From the NCBI RefSeq assembly GCF_016862075.1, contig NZ_BOMG01000057.1:124001-188000 (forward strand): a stretch of 64,000 bases of DNA. Direction: 5' to 3'. A program made the translations under genes and the position numbers. Position 1 is the stretch's first letter. Every line of letters starts with the position of its first letter. The DNA comes from Actinoplanes couchii (GTDB lineage Bacteria; Actinomycetota; Actinomycetes; Mycobacteriales; Micromonosporaceae). Below, one piece after another: positions 1 through 8,468 of this stretch. The notes beneath the pieces were generated by a model that was not told the DNA's origin, made no database searches, and was given only the letters and a program-made list of their open reading frames with translations.

Positions 1-266
1 ATGATTTTGGGAGTGGCCGTCAGGTATTTCGGTAGGTCCTGCTGTGCCTGTTTGAAATGGTCCGAGTTCACGTGGGCGGCGCCGGCGTCGCCGTCTTGGA
101 AGGCTTCTACCAGGACGTATTCGTTCGGGTCGTCGAGGCTTCGGGACCAGTCGAACCATAGGCAGCCCGGCTCGGAGCGGGTGGCCTCGGTGAACGGGGC
201 GGCGAGAGTCGGCCACTGGGCGGCGTGCTCTGGCTTGACCTGGAATTTCGCGGTTATGAAGATCAT
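1..266 (-). CDS. Antibiotic biosynthesis monooxygenase (ABM)-fold protein, C-terminal part off window
   Basis: An open frame begins at the ATG complementary to 264-266 and runs off the left edge, giving about 88 residues. An AGGAGG lies four bases upstream (271-276). The protein starts MIFITAKFQVKPEH and continues with a segment on exposure, an EPGCLWFDWSRS strand and a VLVEAFQDGDAGAAHV stretch. This is the order seen in small dimeric ABM/YgiN-like ferredoxin-fold proteins of roughly 95-105 residues, so only the last few residues should be missing. Members act as cofactor-free oxygenases, quinol monooxygenases or heme-handling proteins. The substrate cannot be read from sequence. No operon partner is visible in the window. 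Confidence 0.65.
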   Translation of the reverse strand, partial: MIFITAKFQVKPEHAAQWPTLAAPFTEATRSEPGCLWFDWSRSLDDPNEYVLVEAFQDGDAGAAHVNSDHFKQAQQDLPKYLTATPKI

Positions 267-409
267 TTTTCCTCCTGAATTCCGAATTCATCACACCACG
301 GAACACCGGGTTAGGGAGAGCGCAGCGCGACGCGGGCTCGGAGGAAAACTCACCGCGGCCGAGGCGGGGCGCGAGGCACGAGGCGGACACGGCTGCCTGC
401 TGCTGGTCC

Positions 410-462
410 GGGGCGCGAGGCGGGGCGCGAGGCGGGGCGCGAGGCGCGTGAGGCGCGTGAGG
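410..462. repeat. 12-bp tandem repeat, three copies plus two short variants
   Basis: Three exact head-to-tail copies of GGGGCGCGAGGC lie at 410-421, 422-433 and 434-445, followed by two shorter relatives (GCGTGAGGC, GCGTGAGG). The array sits in the gap between the divergent ABM and DUF1801 genes. The rest of this 274-base gap (267-540) shows no gene I can support. Confidence 0.8.
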
Positions 463-540
463 AAAAGCGGCGAGGAGTGGCACGTCGGTGGCACGGTGTG
501 GGGTGGTCTCGAGGCCCACGGTTCGGCCTAAGGTGGGGGG

Positions 541-978
541 ATGGCGGAGCCCAAGACGAGCCGCAACGAGGACAGTGTCGCCGTGTTTCTGGCCGGCGTC
601 TCCGATGTGCGGCGGCGGGACGACGCGGAAGCGGCCGTTGCGATGATCTCCGAGGTCACCGGTGCGGAGCCGGTCATGTGGGGGACCTCCATCATCGGGT
701 TCGGGGTCTATCACTACCGGTATGCGTCCGGCCGTGAAGGGGACTGGCCCGCCATCGGGCTGTCGCCCCGCAAGCAGGCGCTCACCCTGTACATCGCGCC
801 CGGCTTCGACGGCTATCAGGAACTGCTCGCGCGGCTGGGCCCGCACACCGTCGGCAAGTCCTGTCTGCATCTCAAGCGACTCGCCGACGTCGATCGGACC
901 GCGCTGAAAGAGCTGATCACCGCGGGCTTCCGGCATCTGGACGGACAGACGATCGTCTCGGGGGAGCAACCGGACTGA
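541..978 (+). CDS. DUF1801 domain protein
   Basis: This 145-residue protein starts at ATG 541 and has the DUF1801 pattern: an N-terminal helical segment, then EPVMWGTSIIGFGVYHYRYASGREGDWPAIGLSPRKQ, a strand ending in LTLYIAP, and a basic C-terminal part with GKSCLHLKRL. Proteins of this family are small cytosolic singletons related to the YdhG/MSMEG fold, and their biochemical role is not established. It is probably the first gene of a short run with the next two genes, because the following start lies 21 bases downstream. I see no signal peptide or membrane segment. Confidence 0.75.
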   Translation: MAEPKTSRNEDSVAVFLAGVSDVRRRDDAEAAVAMISEVTGAEPVMWGTSIIGFGVYHYRYASGREGDWPAIGLSPRKQALTLYIAPGFDGYQELLARLGPHTVGKSCLHLKRLADVDRTALKELITAGFRHLDGQTIVSGEQPD

Positions 979-999
979 TCGGGCGGCATAATCGGCGGG

Positions 1000-1287
1000 G
1001 TGAACATCTGGGAGTACGCGCGACTGGAATACCGCGCGGCGGGCACGCTCGGGTCCGACCGTTTCATGGACTGGACCGCCACTTTCCATCATCCGGGCGG
1101 GGTTCTGCGCTGGGGCACCGACGAGCGGTTCGACGACCTCCGGCATCTGAACCGGGCGGGCGCGGCCGGCTGGCAGGCGTACGACCGGGCCGTGATCCAC
1201 GTGAAGGACGAACCGCACCGGCTGAGCAGCGTGACCTATTCGATGCGCCGGATCGTGCCTTCCGACCTGGTCGGCCCGGATGCCTAG
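1000..1287 (+). CDS. Small hypothetical protein upstream of smpB
   Basis: This 95-residue protein has a GTG start at 1000, just after the DUF1801 gene. Its last codons overlap the first codons of smpB by 8 bases, so translation is likely coupled. The sequence is acidic-aromatic ([20 protein letters not shown], then [15 protein letters not shown]), with a fairly regular alternation that suggests a small alpha-beta fold. There are no cysteines and no membrane segment. Its third-position GC matches its neighbours, which supports real coding. I do not recognise the family and assign no function. Confidence 0.6.
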   Translation: MNIWEYARLEYRAAGTLGSDRFMDWTATFHHPGGVLRWGTDERFDDLRHLNRAGAAGWQAYDRAVIHVKDEPHRLSSVTYSMRRIVPSDLVGPDA

Positions 1288-1759
1288 GGAGACCGGGGTC
1301 AAGCTGATCGCCTCGAACAAGAAGGCGCGGCACGACTACGCGATCCTGAAGTCGTACGAGGCGGGCCTGGTGCTGGCCGGTACCGAGGTGAAGTCGCTGC
1401 GCCTGGGCCGGGCGTCGCTGGTCGACACGTTCGCCCAGGAGCACGAGGGCGAGATCGTCCTCTACAACCTGCACATCGCGGAGTACGGGTTTGGCAGCTG
1501 GACGAATCACGCCCCGCGCCGCAACCGGAAGCTGCTGCTGCACAAGGCCGAGATCGTGAAGATCCTGGGCCAGCTCAAGGAGGGCTCCGGGCTGACCCTG
1601 GTGCCGCTGTCGCTGTACTTCAAGGACGGCTGGGCGAAGATCGAACTCGGTCTCGCGCGCGGTCTCAAGTCGTACGACAAAAGGCAGGTCATGGCCGAGA
1701 GGGACGCCAGGAAGGAGATCGCCAGAGAGATGGGGAGACGCCTGAAAAAGGGCCGATAA
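1280..1759 (+). CDS. smpB: SsrA-binding protein SmpB
   Basis: SmpB binds tmRNA and delivers it to stalled ribosomes for trans-translation. The 159-residue product has the full family pattern: [11 protein letters not shown] near the N-terminus, then [19 protein letters not shown], the [10 protein letters not shown] segment with [14 protein letters not shown], and the long basic C-terminal tail ending [12 protein letters not shown] that inserts into the mRNA channel. The length is normal for the family. Start ATG 1280 is chosen because it overlaps the previous stop and gives the expected N-terminus. I do not see the tmRNA gene (ssrA) in the short gap downstream, so it is encoded elsewhere. Confidence 0.97.
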   Translation: MPRETGVKLIASNKKARHDYAILKSYEAGLVLAGTEVKSLRLGRASLVDTFAQEHEGEIVLYNLHIAEYGFGSWTNHAPRRNRKLLLHKAEIVKILGQLKEGSGLTLVPLSLYFKDGWAKIELGLARGLKSYDKRQVMAERDARKEIAREMGRRLKKGR

Positions 1760-1768
1760 GATCATCGA

Positions 1769-2776
1769 GTGGAATTCGGTCTGGATACTTTCGGCGACGT
1801 CAACGGCAAACCCTACGCACAGGTCATCCGGGACGTGGTCGAGCAAGGGGTGCTCGCCGACCAGGTCGGTCTCGACTTCTTCGGCGTCGGTGAGCACCAC
1901 CGCGACGACTATGCGATCTCGTCCCCGGAGATCGTCCTGGCGGCGATCGCGGCGCGGACCGAGCGGATCAAGGTGGGCACCGCGGTCACGGTGCTGAGTT
2001 CCGACGATCCGGTACGGGTGTTCGAGCGGTTCGCGACCCTGGACGCCGTGGCGCGGGGCCGCGCGGAGATCATTCTCGGTCGTGGCTCGTTCACCGAGTC
2101 GTTCCCGCTGTTCGGTTTCGATCTGAGCGACTACGAGACGCTGTTCGCCGAGAAGCTGGATCTGATGGCGGAGCTGCTGTCCGAGGGCCCGGTGTCGTGG
2201 CAGGGGTCGATCCGCCCGCCGCTGAAGGACCAGCACGTCTATCCGAAGACCGAGTCGGGCTCGATCCGCACATGGATCGGGGTGGGTGGCAGCCCGGAGT
2301 CGGTGGTGCGGGCCGCGCAGTACGGCCTGCCCCTGGTCCTGGCGATCATCGGCGGCGCCCCGGCACGTTTCGAGCCGTACGTGGATCTTTACAAGCGCGC
2401 CCTGACCGAGCTGGAGCAGGAGCCGCAGCCGGTGGCCGTGCACTGCCCGGGGTTCGTGGCGGCCACCGATCAGGAGGCGATCGACATCCTGTGGCCGCAC
2501 GCCCGCCGTAATCTGGACCGAATCGGCCGGGAGCGGGGCTGGCCACCGGCGACCCGGGACCGGTTCGAGGCGGATGTGGCCGAGGGCGCCTGGCACGTGG
2601 GTTCGCCGGAGACGGTGGCGCAGAAGGTCGCCGCCACGATCAGGGCGCTGGGCATCGACCGCTTCGACATGAAGTACGCGCACGGCCCGCTGCCGCACGA
2701 ACATCTGATGACCTGTATCCGGCTTTACGGTGAGCAGGTGGTGCCGCGGGTACGGGAGCTTCTCAACGAAGACTGA
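1769..2776 (+). CDS. LLM-class flavin-dependent oxidoreductase
   Basis: This is a 335-residue member of the bacterial luciferase-like TIM-barrel family, which uses reduced FMN or F420. Visible hallmarks are the N-terminal strand MEFGLDTFGDVNG, the ADQVGLDFFGVGEHH motif with the HH pair, AAIAARTERIKVGTAVTVLSSDDP, GRAEIILGRGSF and WIGVGGSPESVVRAA. The GTG start at 1769 follows smpB by only 9 bases. The aldehyde dehydrogenase 15 bases downstream probably belongs to the same transcript, which suggests the pair oxidises an alcohol or aldehyde. The substrate is unknown. Confidence 0.85.
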   Translation: MEFGLDTFGDVNGKPYAQVIRDVVEQGVLADQVGLDFFGVGEHHRDDYAISSPEIVLAAIAARTERIKVGTAVTVLSSDDPVRVFERFATLDAVARGRAEIILGRGSFTESFPLFGFDLSDYETLFAEKLDLMAELLSEGPVSWQGSIRPPLKDQHVYPKTESGSIRTWIGVGGSPESVVRAAQYGLPLVLAIIGGAPARFEPYVDLYKRALTELEQEPQPVAVHCPGFVAATDQEAIDILWPHARRNLDRIGRERGWPPATRDRFEADVAEGAWHVGSPETVAQKVAATIRALGIDRFDMKYAHGPLPHEHLMTCIRLYGEQVVPRVRELLNED

Positions 2777-2791
2777 GCAAAGGGAGCCGCT

Positions 2792-4219
2792 GTGAAGACC
2801 GATCTGTTCATCGCCGGTAAGTGGACCGAGGCATCGAGCAAAGAGCGTTTCGACGTGGTCGACCCGGCCACCGGGGACGTGATCGCCGAAGTCGCGAACG
2901 GTGGTGAGGCGGACGCGATCGCGGCGGTGGAGGCGGCGGCCGCGGCCGGTCCGGGCTGGGCGGCGACTCCGGCCCGGGTCCGCTCGGAGGTGCTGCGCAA
3001 GGCGTTCGAGCTGATGACGGAGCGGTCCGGCGAGCTGGCGAAGCTGATCAGCCTGGAGAACGGCAAGGCCCTGGTCGACGCGAAGGGCGAGGTGACGTAC
3101 GCCGCCGAGTTCTTCCGCTGGTTCGCCGAGGAGGCGGTCCGGGCCGAGGGCACCATCGGCTCGGCCCCGTCGGGTGCGAACCGGATCCTGGTGGTGCGCC
3201 AGCCGGTCGGGGTGTGTGTGCTGGTCACGCCGTGGAACTTCCCGGCCGCGATGGCCACCCGCAAGATCGGCCCGGCGCTGGCGGCCGGCTGCACGGTTAT
3301 CCTGAAACCGGCCAGCGACACCCCGCTGACGGCGCTGGCGATGGCCGCGATCCTGGCCGAGGCCGGTGTCCCGGACGGTGTGGTGAACGTGCTGCCGTCG
3401 CGCAGTTCCGGCAAGACGGTCGGGGCGATGCTGCGCGATCCGCGGGTGCGCAAGCTGTCCTTCACCGGTTCCACCGAGGTGGGCCGGCTGCTGCTGGCGC
3501 AGGCCGCGGAGAACGTGGTGAACACGTCGATGGAGCTGGGTGGCAACGCCCCGTTCGTGGTCTTCGCGGACGCCGACGTGGACGCGGCGGTGGACGGCGC
3601 GATGATCGCGAAGATGCGCAACGGCGGCGAGGCGTGCACGGCCGCGAACCGGTTCTTCGTGGAGGAGCCGGTGGCCGAGGAGTTCGCCCGCAAGCTGTCC
3701 CAGCGGATGGCGGCTCTGGTGGTGGGGCCGGGGACCGACGAGGGGACGCAGGTCGGGCCACTGGTCAACGAGGACACCGTGGCGAAGGTGGACTCCCTGG
3801 TCAAGGGGGCGCTGGACGGTGGCGCCGAGGCGGTCACCGGTGGGGCGCGACCGGACGGGCCGGGTTTCTACTACCCGCCGACGGTGCTGACCGGGGTGCC
3901 GGCGGACGCGCCGATCCTGCGCGAGGAGATCTTCGGGCCGGTGGCGCCGATCGTCACGTTCACCGGTGAGGCCGAGGCGGTGCGGCTGGCCAACGACACC
4001 GAGTACGGGCTGGTCGCCTATGTGTACACCCAGGACCTGGCCCGGGGGCTACGGATCGGTGAGGCGGTCGAGGCGGGCATGGTCGGGCTGAACCGGGGAC
4101 TGGTCAGTGACCCGGCGGCGCCGTTCGGCGGGGTGAAGCAGAGCGGCATCGGACGTGAGGGTGGTCACGAGGGGCTGCTGGAGTACCTGGAGTCCAAATA
4201 CATCGCCGTGAACTGGTAG
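2792..4219 (+). CDS. gabD: NAD(P)-dependent succinate-semialdehyde-type aldehyde dehydrogenase
   Basis: This enzyme converts an aldehyde, probably succinate semialdehyde, to the acid with NAD(P). The 475-residue protein carries the aldehyde dehydrogenase landmarks: TPWNFP at about 146-151, the FTGSTEVG dinucleotide loop at about 224-231, the general base in MELGGN (Glu248) and the catalytic Cys282 in GEACTAANRF. The EIFGPVAP and QSGIGREGG segments near the end match the GabD/SSADH group better than betaine- or acetaldehyde dehydrogenases. The start is GTG 2792 after AAAGGGAG. Substrate assignment rests on overall pattern only. Confidence 0.85.
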   Translation: MKTDLFIAGKWTEASSKERFDVVDPATGDVIAEVANGGEADAIAAVEAAAAAGPGWAATPARVRSEVLRKAFELMTERSGELAKLISLENGKALVDAKGEVTYAAEFFRWFAEEAVRAEGTIGSAPSGANRILVVRQPVGVCVLVTPWNFPAAMATRKIGPALAAGCTVILKPASDTPLTALAMAAILAEAGVPDGVVNVLPSRSSGKTVGAMLRDPRVRKLSFTGSTEVGRLLLAQAAENVVNTSMELGGNAPFVVFADADVDAAVDGAMIAKMRNGGEACTAANRFFVEEPVAEEFARKLSQRMAALVVGPGTDEGTQVGPLVNEDTVAKVDSLVKGALDGGAEAVTGGARPDGPGFYYPPTVLTGVPADAPILREEIFGPVAPIVTFTGEAEAVRLANDTEYGLVAYVYTQDLARGLRIGEAVEAGMVGLNRGLVSDPAAPFGGVKQSGIGREGGHEGLLEYLESKYIAVNW

Positions 4220-4424
4220 TTGACCGTTTTTGACACCCATAGACGATCTTCTGCGACGAGACGACTACCAACTGTGGATATTGGCAGCAACACGGCGAAA
4301 GTGAATAATCTTGTGGCCCGGCCCCCCACCCGGTGCTGCCGCCGCGGTGCGCTGCCCGATACTTGGCGGACTTGATCAGCGCGCCACGCAGCTCGTGTAC
4401 CACCCCGAAAGGACACTCATCGCC

Positions 4425-5552
4425 ATGCGCAAGTCTTTGCTAGCCCTGGTCGCCGCCGGCCTCCTGACGTCGGTCACGCTCTCGGCTTGTGATGGCGGAA
4501 CCGAAGGCGCGACCGGCAGCGATGAAGCCACCGTCAGCGGTGGCAGCGAGAAGGTGACCGGAAACGACGGCATCGCCGTGATCCTTCCGGACACTGAGAC
4601 CGACCGCTGGGTCAACGACGACCCGAAGTACCTGCAGGCCGAGTTCGAGAAGGCCGGCGTTCCCGCGCAGATCTTCAACGCCGAAGGCGACGAGGACGAG
4701 TTCAAGCGGATCGCCAAGACGGCCCTGGACAAGGGCTTCAAGGTCCTCATCATCGCGAACCACACCGCGGCCAGCGCCAAGGCCGTCATCGACGACGCGC
4801 ACTCCCGCAACATCCCGGTGATCGACTACGACCGGCTCACCCTGAACGGCGCCGCCGACTACTACGTGAGCTTCGACAACGAGGAGGTCGGCCGGCTGCA
4901 GGCCAAGGGCCTCCTCAGCTGTCTGCAGCAGAAGGGCGTCACCAACCCGGTGATCGCCGAGCTGAACGGCTCGCCGGCGGACAACAACGCCCACCTGTTC
5001 AAGACCGGCTACGACACCGTCCTCAACGCCGAGTTCGACAACGCGACCGCGTTCAAGGGCCCGGACCAGTTCGTGCCGGACTGGAAAGAGGACAACGCCC
5101 GCGAGATCTTCGCGCTGATGTACAAGCAGTTCCCGAACATCGACGGTGTCCTCTCCGCCAACGACGGTCTCGGCAACGCGGCCATCGAGGTGCTCAAGGA
5201 GAAGAAGCGCAACGGCAAGGTGCCGGTCACCGGCCAGGACGCCAGCCTCCAGGGCCTGCAGAACATCCTGACCGGCGACCAGTGCATGACGGTGTACAAG
5301 GACGCCCGCAAGCAGGCCGAGGCGGCCGCGAAACTGGCGGTCGGCCTCTACAAGAACGAGAAGCAGGCGGTTCCGGACAAGATCAAGGACCCGGAGTCCG
5401 GTCTGTACATCCCGTTCGTCAAGCTGGCCCCGCAGGCGATCAACATCAAGAACATGAAGACCGCGATCCTCGACAGCAAGTACGTCGACGTCGCGGAACT
5501 CTGCACCGCCGAGTACCGCAAGGCCTGCCGCTCCGCCAAGCTGATCAGCTGA
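4425..5552 (+). CDS. Sugar ABC transporter substrate-binding lipoprotein, XylF/ribose-binding type
   Basis: This 375-residue protein starts at ATG 4425 after a GAAAGGA site. It has a lipoprotein signal (MRKSLLALVAAGLLTSVTLSAC, lipobox LSAC, lipidated Cys22) and then a periplasmic-binding-protein type 1 fold. Segments such as DTETDRWVNDDPKYLQAEF, VLIIANHTAASAKAVIDDA, IPVIDYDRL and GVLSANDGLGNAAIEVLK are typical of xylose/glucose-binding proteins. It would capture a monosaccharide outside the membrane. No permease or ATPase lies next to it, which is unusual. It ends at a hairpin shared with the convergent helicase gene. Confidence 0.85.
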   Translation: MRKSLLALVAAGLLTSVTLSACDGGTEGATGSDEATVSGGSEKVTGNDGIAVILPDTETDRWVNDDPKYLQAEFEKAGVPAQIFNAEGDEDEFKRIAKTALDKGFKVLIIANHTAASAKAVIDDAHSRNIPVIDYDRLTLNGAADYYVSFDNEEVGRLQAKGLLSCLQQKGVTNPVIAELNGSPADNNAHLFKTGYDTVLNAEFDNATAFKGPDQFVPDWKEDNAREIFALMYKQFPNIDGVLSANDGLGNAAIEVLKEKKRNGKVPVTGQDASLQGLQNILTGDQCMTVYKDARKQAEAAAKLAVGLYKNEKQAVPDKIKDPESGLYIPFVKLAPQAINIKNMKTAILDSKYVDVAELCTAEYRKACRSAKLIS

Positions 5553-5569
5553 TCAGGCGGCACACTTCC

Positions 5570-5610
5570 GCGACGAGCCGTCAGGTCAACACGACCAGGC
5601 GGCTCGTCGC
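5570..5610. terminator. Hairpin between convergent sugar-binding and helR genes
   Basis: An 11-base perfect stem (GCGACGAGCCG at 5570-5580 with its complement at 5600-5610) encloses a 19-base loop. It starts 18 bases after the binding-protein stop and includes the last codons of helR. There is no T-tract, as is common in high-GC actinomycetes. Confidence 0.55.
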
Positions 5611-7671
5611 ACGTGTCATGGCCACGTAGCGGTCGACGGCGCCCTCGATGCCGGTGCCGAACGACGCGGGGCGGATCAGGACCACGAGATCGAATTCCAG
5701 ACCCTTCGCCAGTACGGGGGTCAGTACCCGTACACCCGCAGGGCAGTTGACCGGCTCGGTCGTGATGACACACGCGGTGCCCTCGGTGTGCGCGGCCAGG
5801 ATCGTGTCCAGCTCGGTCAGTGAGCCGTGGTGGACCGGCGCCCCGCCGCTGCGGATCGAGGTGGGCACGTTGGCGTCCGGCAGGGCGGCCCGGATCACCG
5901 GCTCCGCCTCGGCCATCACCTCGGCCGGGGTGCGGTAGTTCACCGTCAGCGACGCCATCGTGATCCGGTCGATGCCGGCCCGTTCCAGGCGCTCCCGCCA
6001 CGACTCGGTGAACCCGTGCCGGGCCTGCGCCCGGTCGCCGACCACGGTCAGGCTCCGGGACGGGCAGCGGGACAGCAGCATCCGCCACTCGGCGTCGGTC
6101 AGCTCCTGGGCCTCGTCCACCACGATGTGGTCGAACGCCTTCTCGGTGCTCTCCCCGGCCTCGTCGTCCCCGGCCAGGACCTCGCGCAGATCCTTCTGCC
6201 GGAGCATGCTCATCAGGCCCTCGCCGTCGTCGTACTCGGTCGAGGCGATCAGGTCGTCGACGACCCGGTCCATGTCGATGCTCCGGCGGCGCGCGTCGAT
6301 CTCCCGCCGCCGCCGTTCCCGGGCCGCCGACGGGTCGCCGAGCCGCTGCCGGACCGCGTCGAGCAACGGCAGGTCGGCGTCGGTCCAGGCCCGCGGGTCG
6401 TCGCGCTGCAGCGTGCGGATCTCGTCCGCGGTCAGCCAGGGCGCGCACCGGCGCAGATACGCGGGGACCGACCAGAGATCGGCGACCAGGTCGGCGGCCT
6501 CCAGCAGTGGCCAGGCCCGGCCGAACGCCTGCCGGAGATCGCGGCTGCGGGCCAACTCGGCCTCGCTCACGTCCTGCCCGGACGCCAGGATCGCCAGCAG
6601 CTCCGCCCAGACCAGGTCGCGGGCGTCGTTGTGCGGGGTGCCCGGGTCGCACACCTCGAACGCCGCCGTCCAGTCCCCCGGGCTCACCCGGACGTCCGCG
6701 TCCTCGGTGCTGATCACCATCGCCCGAGACGGCGGCTCCTCGTAGAAGCGGACCGCCGTCTCCATGGCCGCCACCAGCTCCGCCGTCGACTTCAGCCGGG
6801 CCACCTCCGGGTCCGGCTCGGGCACCGCCGTGGCCCCCTCGGCGACCAGACCGCGCAGCGTGCAGGTCCACACGTCGTCCTCGCCCAGGTTCGGCAGCAC
6901 GTCGGACACGTACGCCAGGTAGGGCTCGTGCGGCCCGACGAACAGCACCCGCTTGAGCCGCGGATCGGAGTAGCGCAGGTAGGCGGTGCGGTGCAGGGCC
7001 ACCACGGTCTTGCCGGTGCCCGGGCCGCCGTCCACCACCAGCGCACCGGGCGACCCGGCCCGGACGATGGCGTCCTGGTCGGACTGGATGGTGCCGAGCA
7101 CGTCGCGCATCCGCGGCGACCGGTTGCTGCCGAGGCTGGCGATGAAGGCGGACTGGTCGTCCAGCGCCGCGTTGCCCGCCAGCCCCTCGGCGGTGAACAC
7201 CTCGTCCCAGTAGTCGGTCACCCGGCCGTCGGTCCACCGGTACCGGCGGCAGCTGACCAGGCCCATCGGGGTCGCGTGGGTGGCGCCGAAGAACGGCTCG
7301 GCGGCCGGGGAACGCCAGTCCACCAGGAGCCGGCCGCCGTCCGGATCGCTCAGCCCGAAGCGGCCGATCCAGACCGTCTCCCCGGTCGCGAACACCATCC
7401 GTCCCAGGCAGAGGTCGAGGCTGAACCGGCGCAGCGCCCGTAGCCGGCCGGTCGTCCGGCGGACCGCGTCGTCCCGGTCGACGGCCTGCCGTCCCTTGCC
7501 GGCGGGCGCCCGGCGCTCCGCGTCCAGCTGTCCGGACAGCTCGGCGACGGACCGGCTGAGGCTGTCCGCGATGCCGCGGAAGTGCTCCTCGTCGGAGGCG
7601 ATCATGGCCGCCCCGGCCTTGGCGGCGAGCCGCTCGGGCAGGGCGAAAGCGCTGGTGGTGGAGAGATTCAC
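5581..7671 (-). CDS. helR: HelD/HelR-type RNA polymerase-remodelling helicase-like ATPase
   Basis: This 696-residue UvrD-like superfamily 1 ATPase belongs to the HelD group, which binds RNA polymerase, opens its clefts and releases DNA or bound drug. An N-terminal helical arm (about 20-85) precedes the split ATPase: Walker A GGPGTGKT at 215-222, Walker B with VVDEAQELTDAEW, VVGDRAQARHG, and the C-terminal LAKGLEFDLVV and VAMTRATSRLVVL motifs. There is no nuclease domain. The GTG start at 7671 has a weak ribosome site, and ATG at 7605 is an alternative. The 19-bp rifamycin-associated element just upstream argues for the HelR subtype, which displaces rifamycins from RNA polymerase and confers tolerance. 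Confidence 0.9.
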   Translation of the reverse strand: MNLSTTSAFALPERLAAKAGAAMIASDEEHFRGIADSLSRSVAELSGQLDAERRAPAGKGRQAVDRDDAVRRTTGRLRALRRFSLDLCLGRMVFATGETVWIGRFGLSDPDGGRLLVDWRSPAAEPFFGATHATPMGLVSCRRYRWTDGRVTDYWDEVFTAEGLAGNAALDDQSAFIASLGSNRSPRMRDVLGTIQSDQDAIVRAGSPGALVVDGGPGTGKTVVALHRTAYLRYSDPRLKRVLFVGPHEPYLAYVSDVLPNLGEDDVWTCTLRGLVAEGATAVPEPDPEVARLKSTAELVAAMETAVRFYEEPPSRAMVISTEDADVRVSPGDWTAAFEVCDPGTPHNDARDLVWAELLAILASGQDVSEAELARSRDLRQAFGRAWPLLEAADLVADLWSVPAYLRRCAPWLTADEIRTLQRDDPRAWTDADLPLLDAVRQRLGDPSAARERRRREIDARRRSIDMDRVVDDLIASTEYDDGEGLMSMLRQKDLREVLAGDDEAGESTEKAFDHIVVDEAQELTDAEWRMLLSRCPSRSLTVVGDRAQARHGFTESWRERLERAGIDRITMASLTVNYRTPAEVMAEAEPVIRAALPDANVPTSIRSGGAPVHHGSLTELDTILAAHTEGTACVITTEPVNCPAGVRVLTPVLAKGLEFDLVVLIRPASFGTGIEGAVDRYVAMTRATSRLVVLT

Positions 7672-7694
7672 GGAGCGATTCTGCGCCGGATACC

Positions 7695-7713
7695 GGGTCT
7701 TGCGGCAAGACCC
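7695..7713 (-). promoter_or_regulatory. Rifamycin-associated element (RAE) upstream of helR
   Basis: GGGTCTTGCGGCAAGACCC is a perfect inverted repeat with one central base. Its core CTTGCGGCAAG is identical to the RAE known from actinomycete rifamycin-resistance genes (consensus recalled from the literature). It lies 23 bases upstream of the helR start. A TATAGC-like -10 candidate for the minus strand lies just above it, around 7720-7727. Confidence 0.85.
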
Positions 7714-7833
7714 CCTGTCTGCTATAGCTTAGAAGTGGCGGGAGAGGGTTCCCGTCCAAAAATTTTCCTGTCAAAAAGCTGCGGATCGCTCACGGCGCGT
7801 GTCGTTTCCCGTCCCGCTGGGCACACTTGACGC

Positions 7834-7989
7834 ATGGCTTCCATCACTCAGCGTCTCCAGGCCCTCCTCAACAGTCCCCGTGGCCGTCAGCTCGCCGAGC
7901 AGGGCCGCCGTCAGCTCGCCAAGCCGGAGAACCAGCAGCGCCTCCGCGGCCTCCTGAGCAAGCTCCAGGGCCGCGGCACACGCCGCTGA
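7834..7989 (+). CDS. Small basic protein, 51 residues
   Basis: An open frame from ATG 7834 encodes 51 residues, rich in Arg, Gln and Leu (MASITQRLQALLNSPRGRQ and a near-repeat GRRQLAKPENQQRLRGLL). Codons are strongly GC3-biased, and the frame is isolated between the helR promoter and the convergent Nudix gene. It has no membrane segment and looks like two short amphipathic helices, possibly nucleic-acid or membrane-surface binding. I do not recognise a named family. Confidence 0.6.
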   Translation: MASITQRLQALLNSPRGRQLAEQGRRQLAKPENQQRLRGLLSKLQGRGTRR

Positions 7990-7991
7990 CC

Positions 7992-8010
7992 CTCAGCTCC
8001 AGGAGCTGAG
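7992..8010. terminator. Short perfect inverted repeat at convergent gene ends
   Basis: CTCAGCTCC, one base, then GGAGCTGAG. It begins three bases after the small protein's stop and covers the last codons of the convergent Nudix gene. It may act as a bidirectional terminator, but the evidence is structure only. Confidence 0.35.
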
Positions 8011-8445
8011 CTCGCGGACCAGGTCGGGCAGAGTGGGCGGGTCGAGACGGCCGGGCAGCTCGGTCAGCCCGGCCGGGTCCACCCACTTCTGGGCGATCAG
8101 ATCCTCCTGCTCGTACGGCAGCAGATGATCCCGGACCACCGCCGGCCGCGCGGTGGGGAAGAACGCCGCGAAGAACTGCTCCGGCCCGGTGGTCCGCTGC
8201 CCCTTCCAGACGAAGTCGCGGTGCACGTCGGTGAACCGCTCCCCCACCCGGGCCGGATCGAGCCCGGTCTCCTCGGCGAGCTCCCGGCGAGCCGCCTGCC
8301 ACGGGGTCTCGCCCGGGTCGATCCCGCCGCCGGGCGGTTCCCAGAGCCGATCGTGTGAGACCGGATCCTCCCAGTTCAGCAGCAGGATCCATCCGTCGGA
8401 ATCGAAACAGATCACGCGAACTGCCGGTCGGTGAACACCAGTCAT
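7993..8445 (-). CDS. NUDIX hydrolase
   Basis: This 150-residue cytosolic hydrolase cleaves a nucleoside diphosphate linked to another group. The complete Nudix box GX5EX7REUXEEXGU is present as GGGIDPGETPWQAARRELAEETGL (about residues 38-61), including the RELAEE metal ligands. The N-terminal strand AVRVICFDSDGWILLL and the later FFPTARPAVV segment fit the single-domain MutT-like group. The substrate cannot be inferred. The start ATG at 8445 is divergent from the YrdC-like gene, with 23 bases between the starts. Confidence 0.9.
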   Translation of the reverse strand: MTGVHRPAVRVICFDSDGWILLLNWEDPVSHDRLWEPPGGGIDPGETPWQAARRELAEETGLDPARVGERFTDVHRDFVWKGQRTTGPEQFFAAFFPTARPAVVRDHLLPYEQEDLIAQKWVDPAGLTELPGRLDPPTLPDLVRELSSWS

Positions 8446-8468
8446 GGGCGAAGCCTAAGCTGTCGTGA

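Noticed and set aside
1760-1768. tmRNA gene next to smpB
   Set aside because: Only nine bases separate smpB from the next gene. No tRNA-like ends or tag frame are visible nearby.
5827-7443. A 538-codon plus-strand open frame opposite helR
   Set aside because: It is Gly/Arg/His/Pro-rich with no motif, and helR on the other strand has complete ATPase motifs. High GC leaves long antisense frames open.
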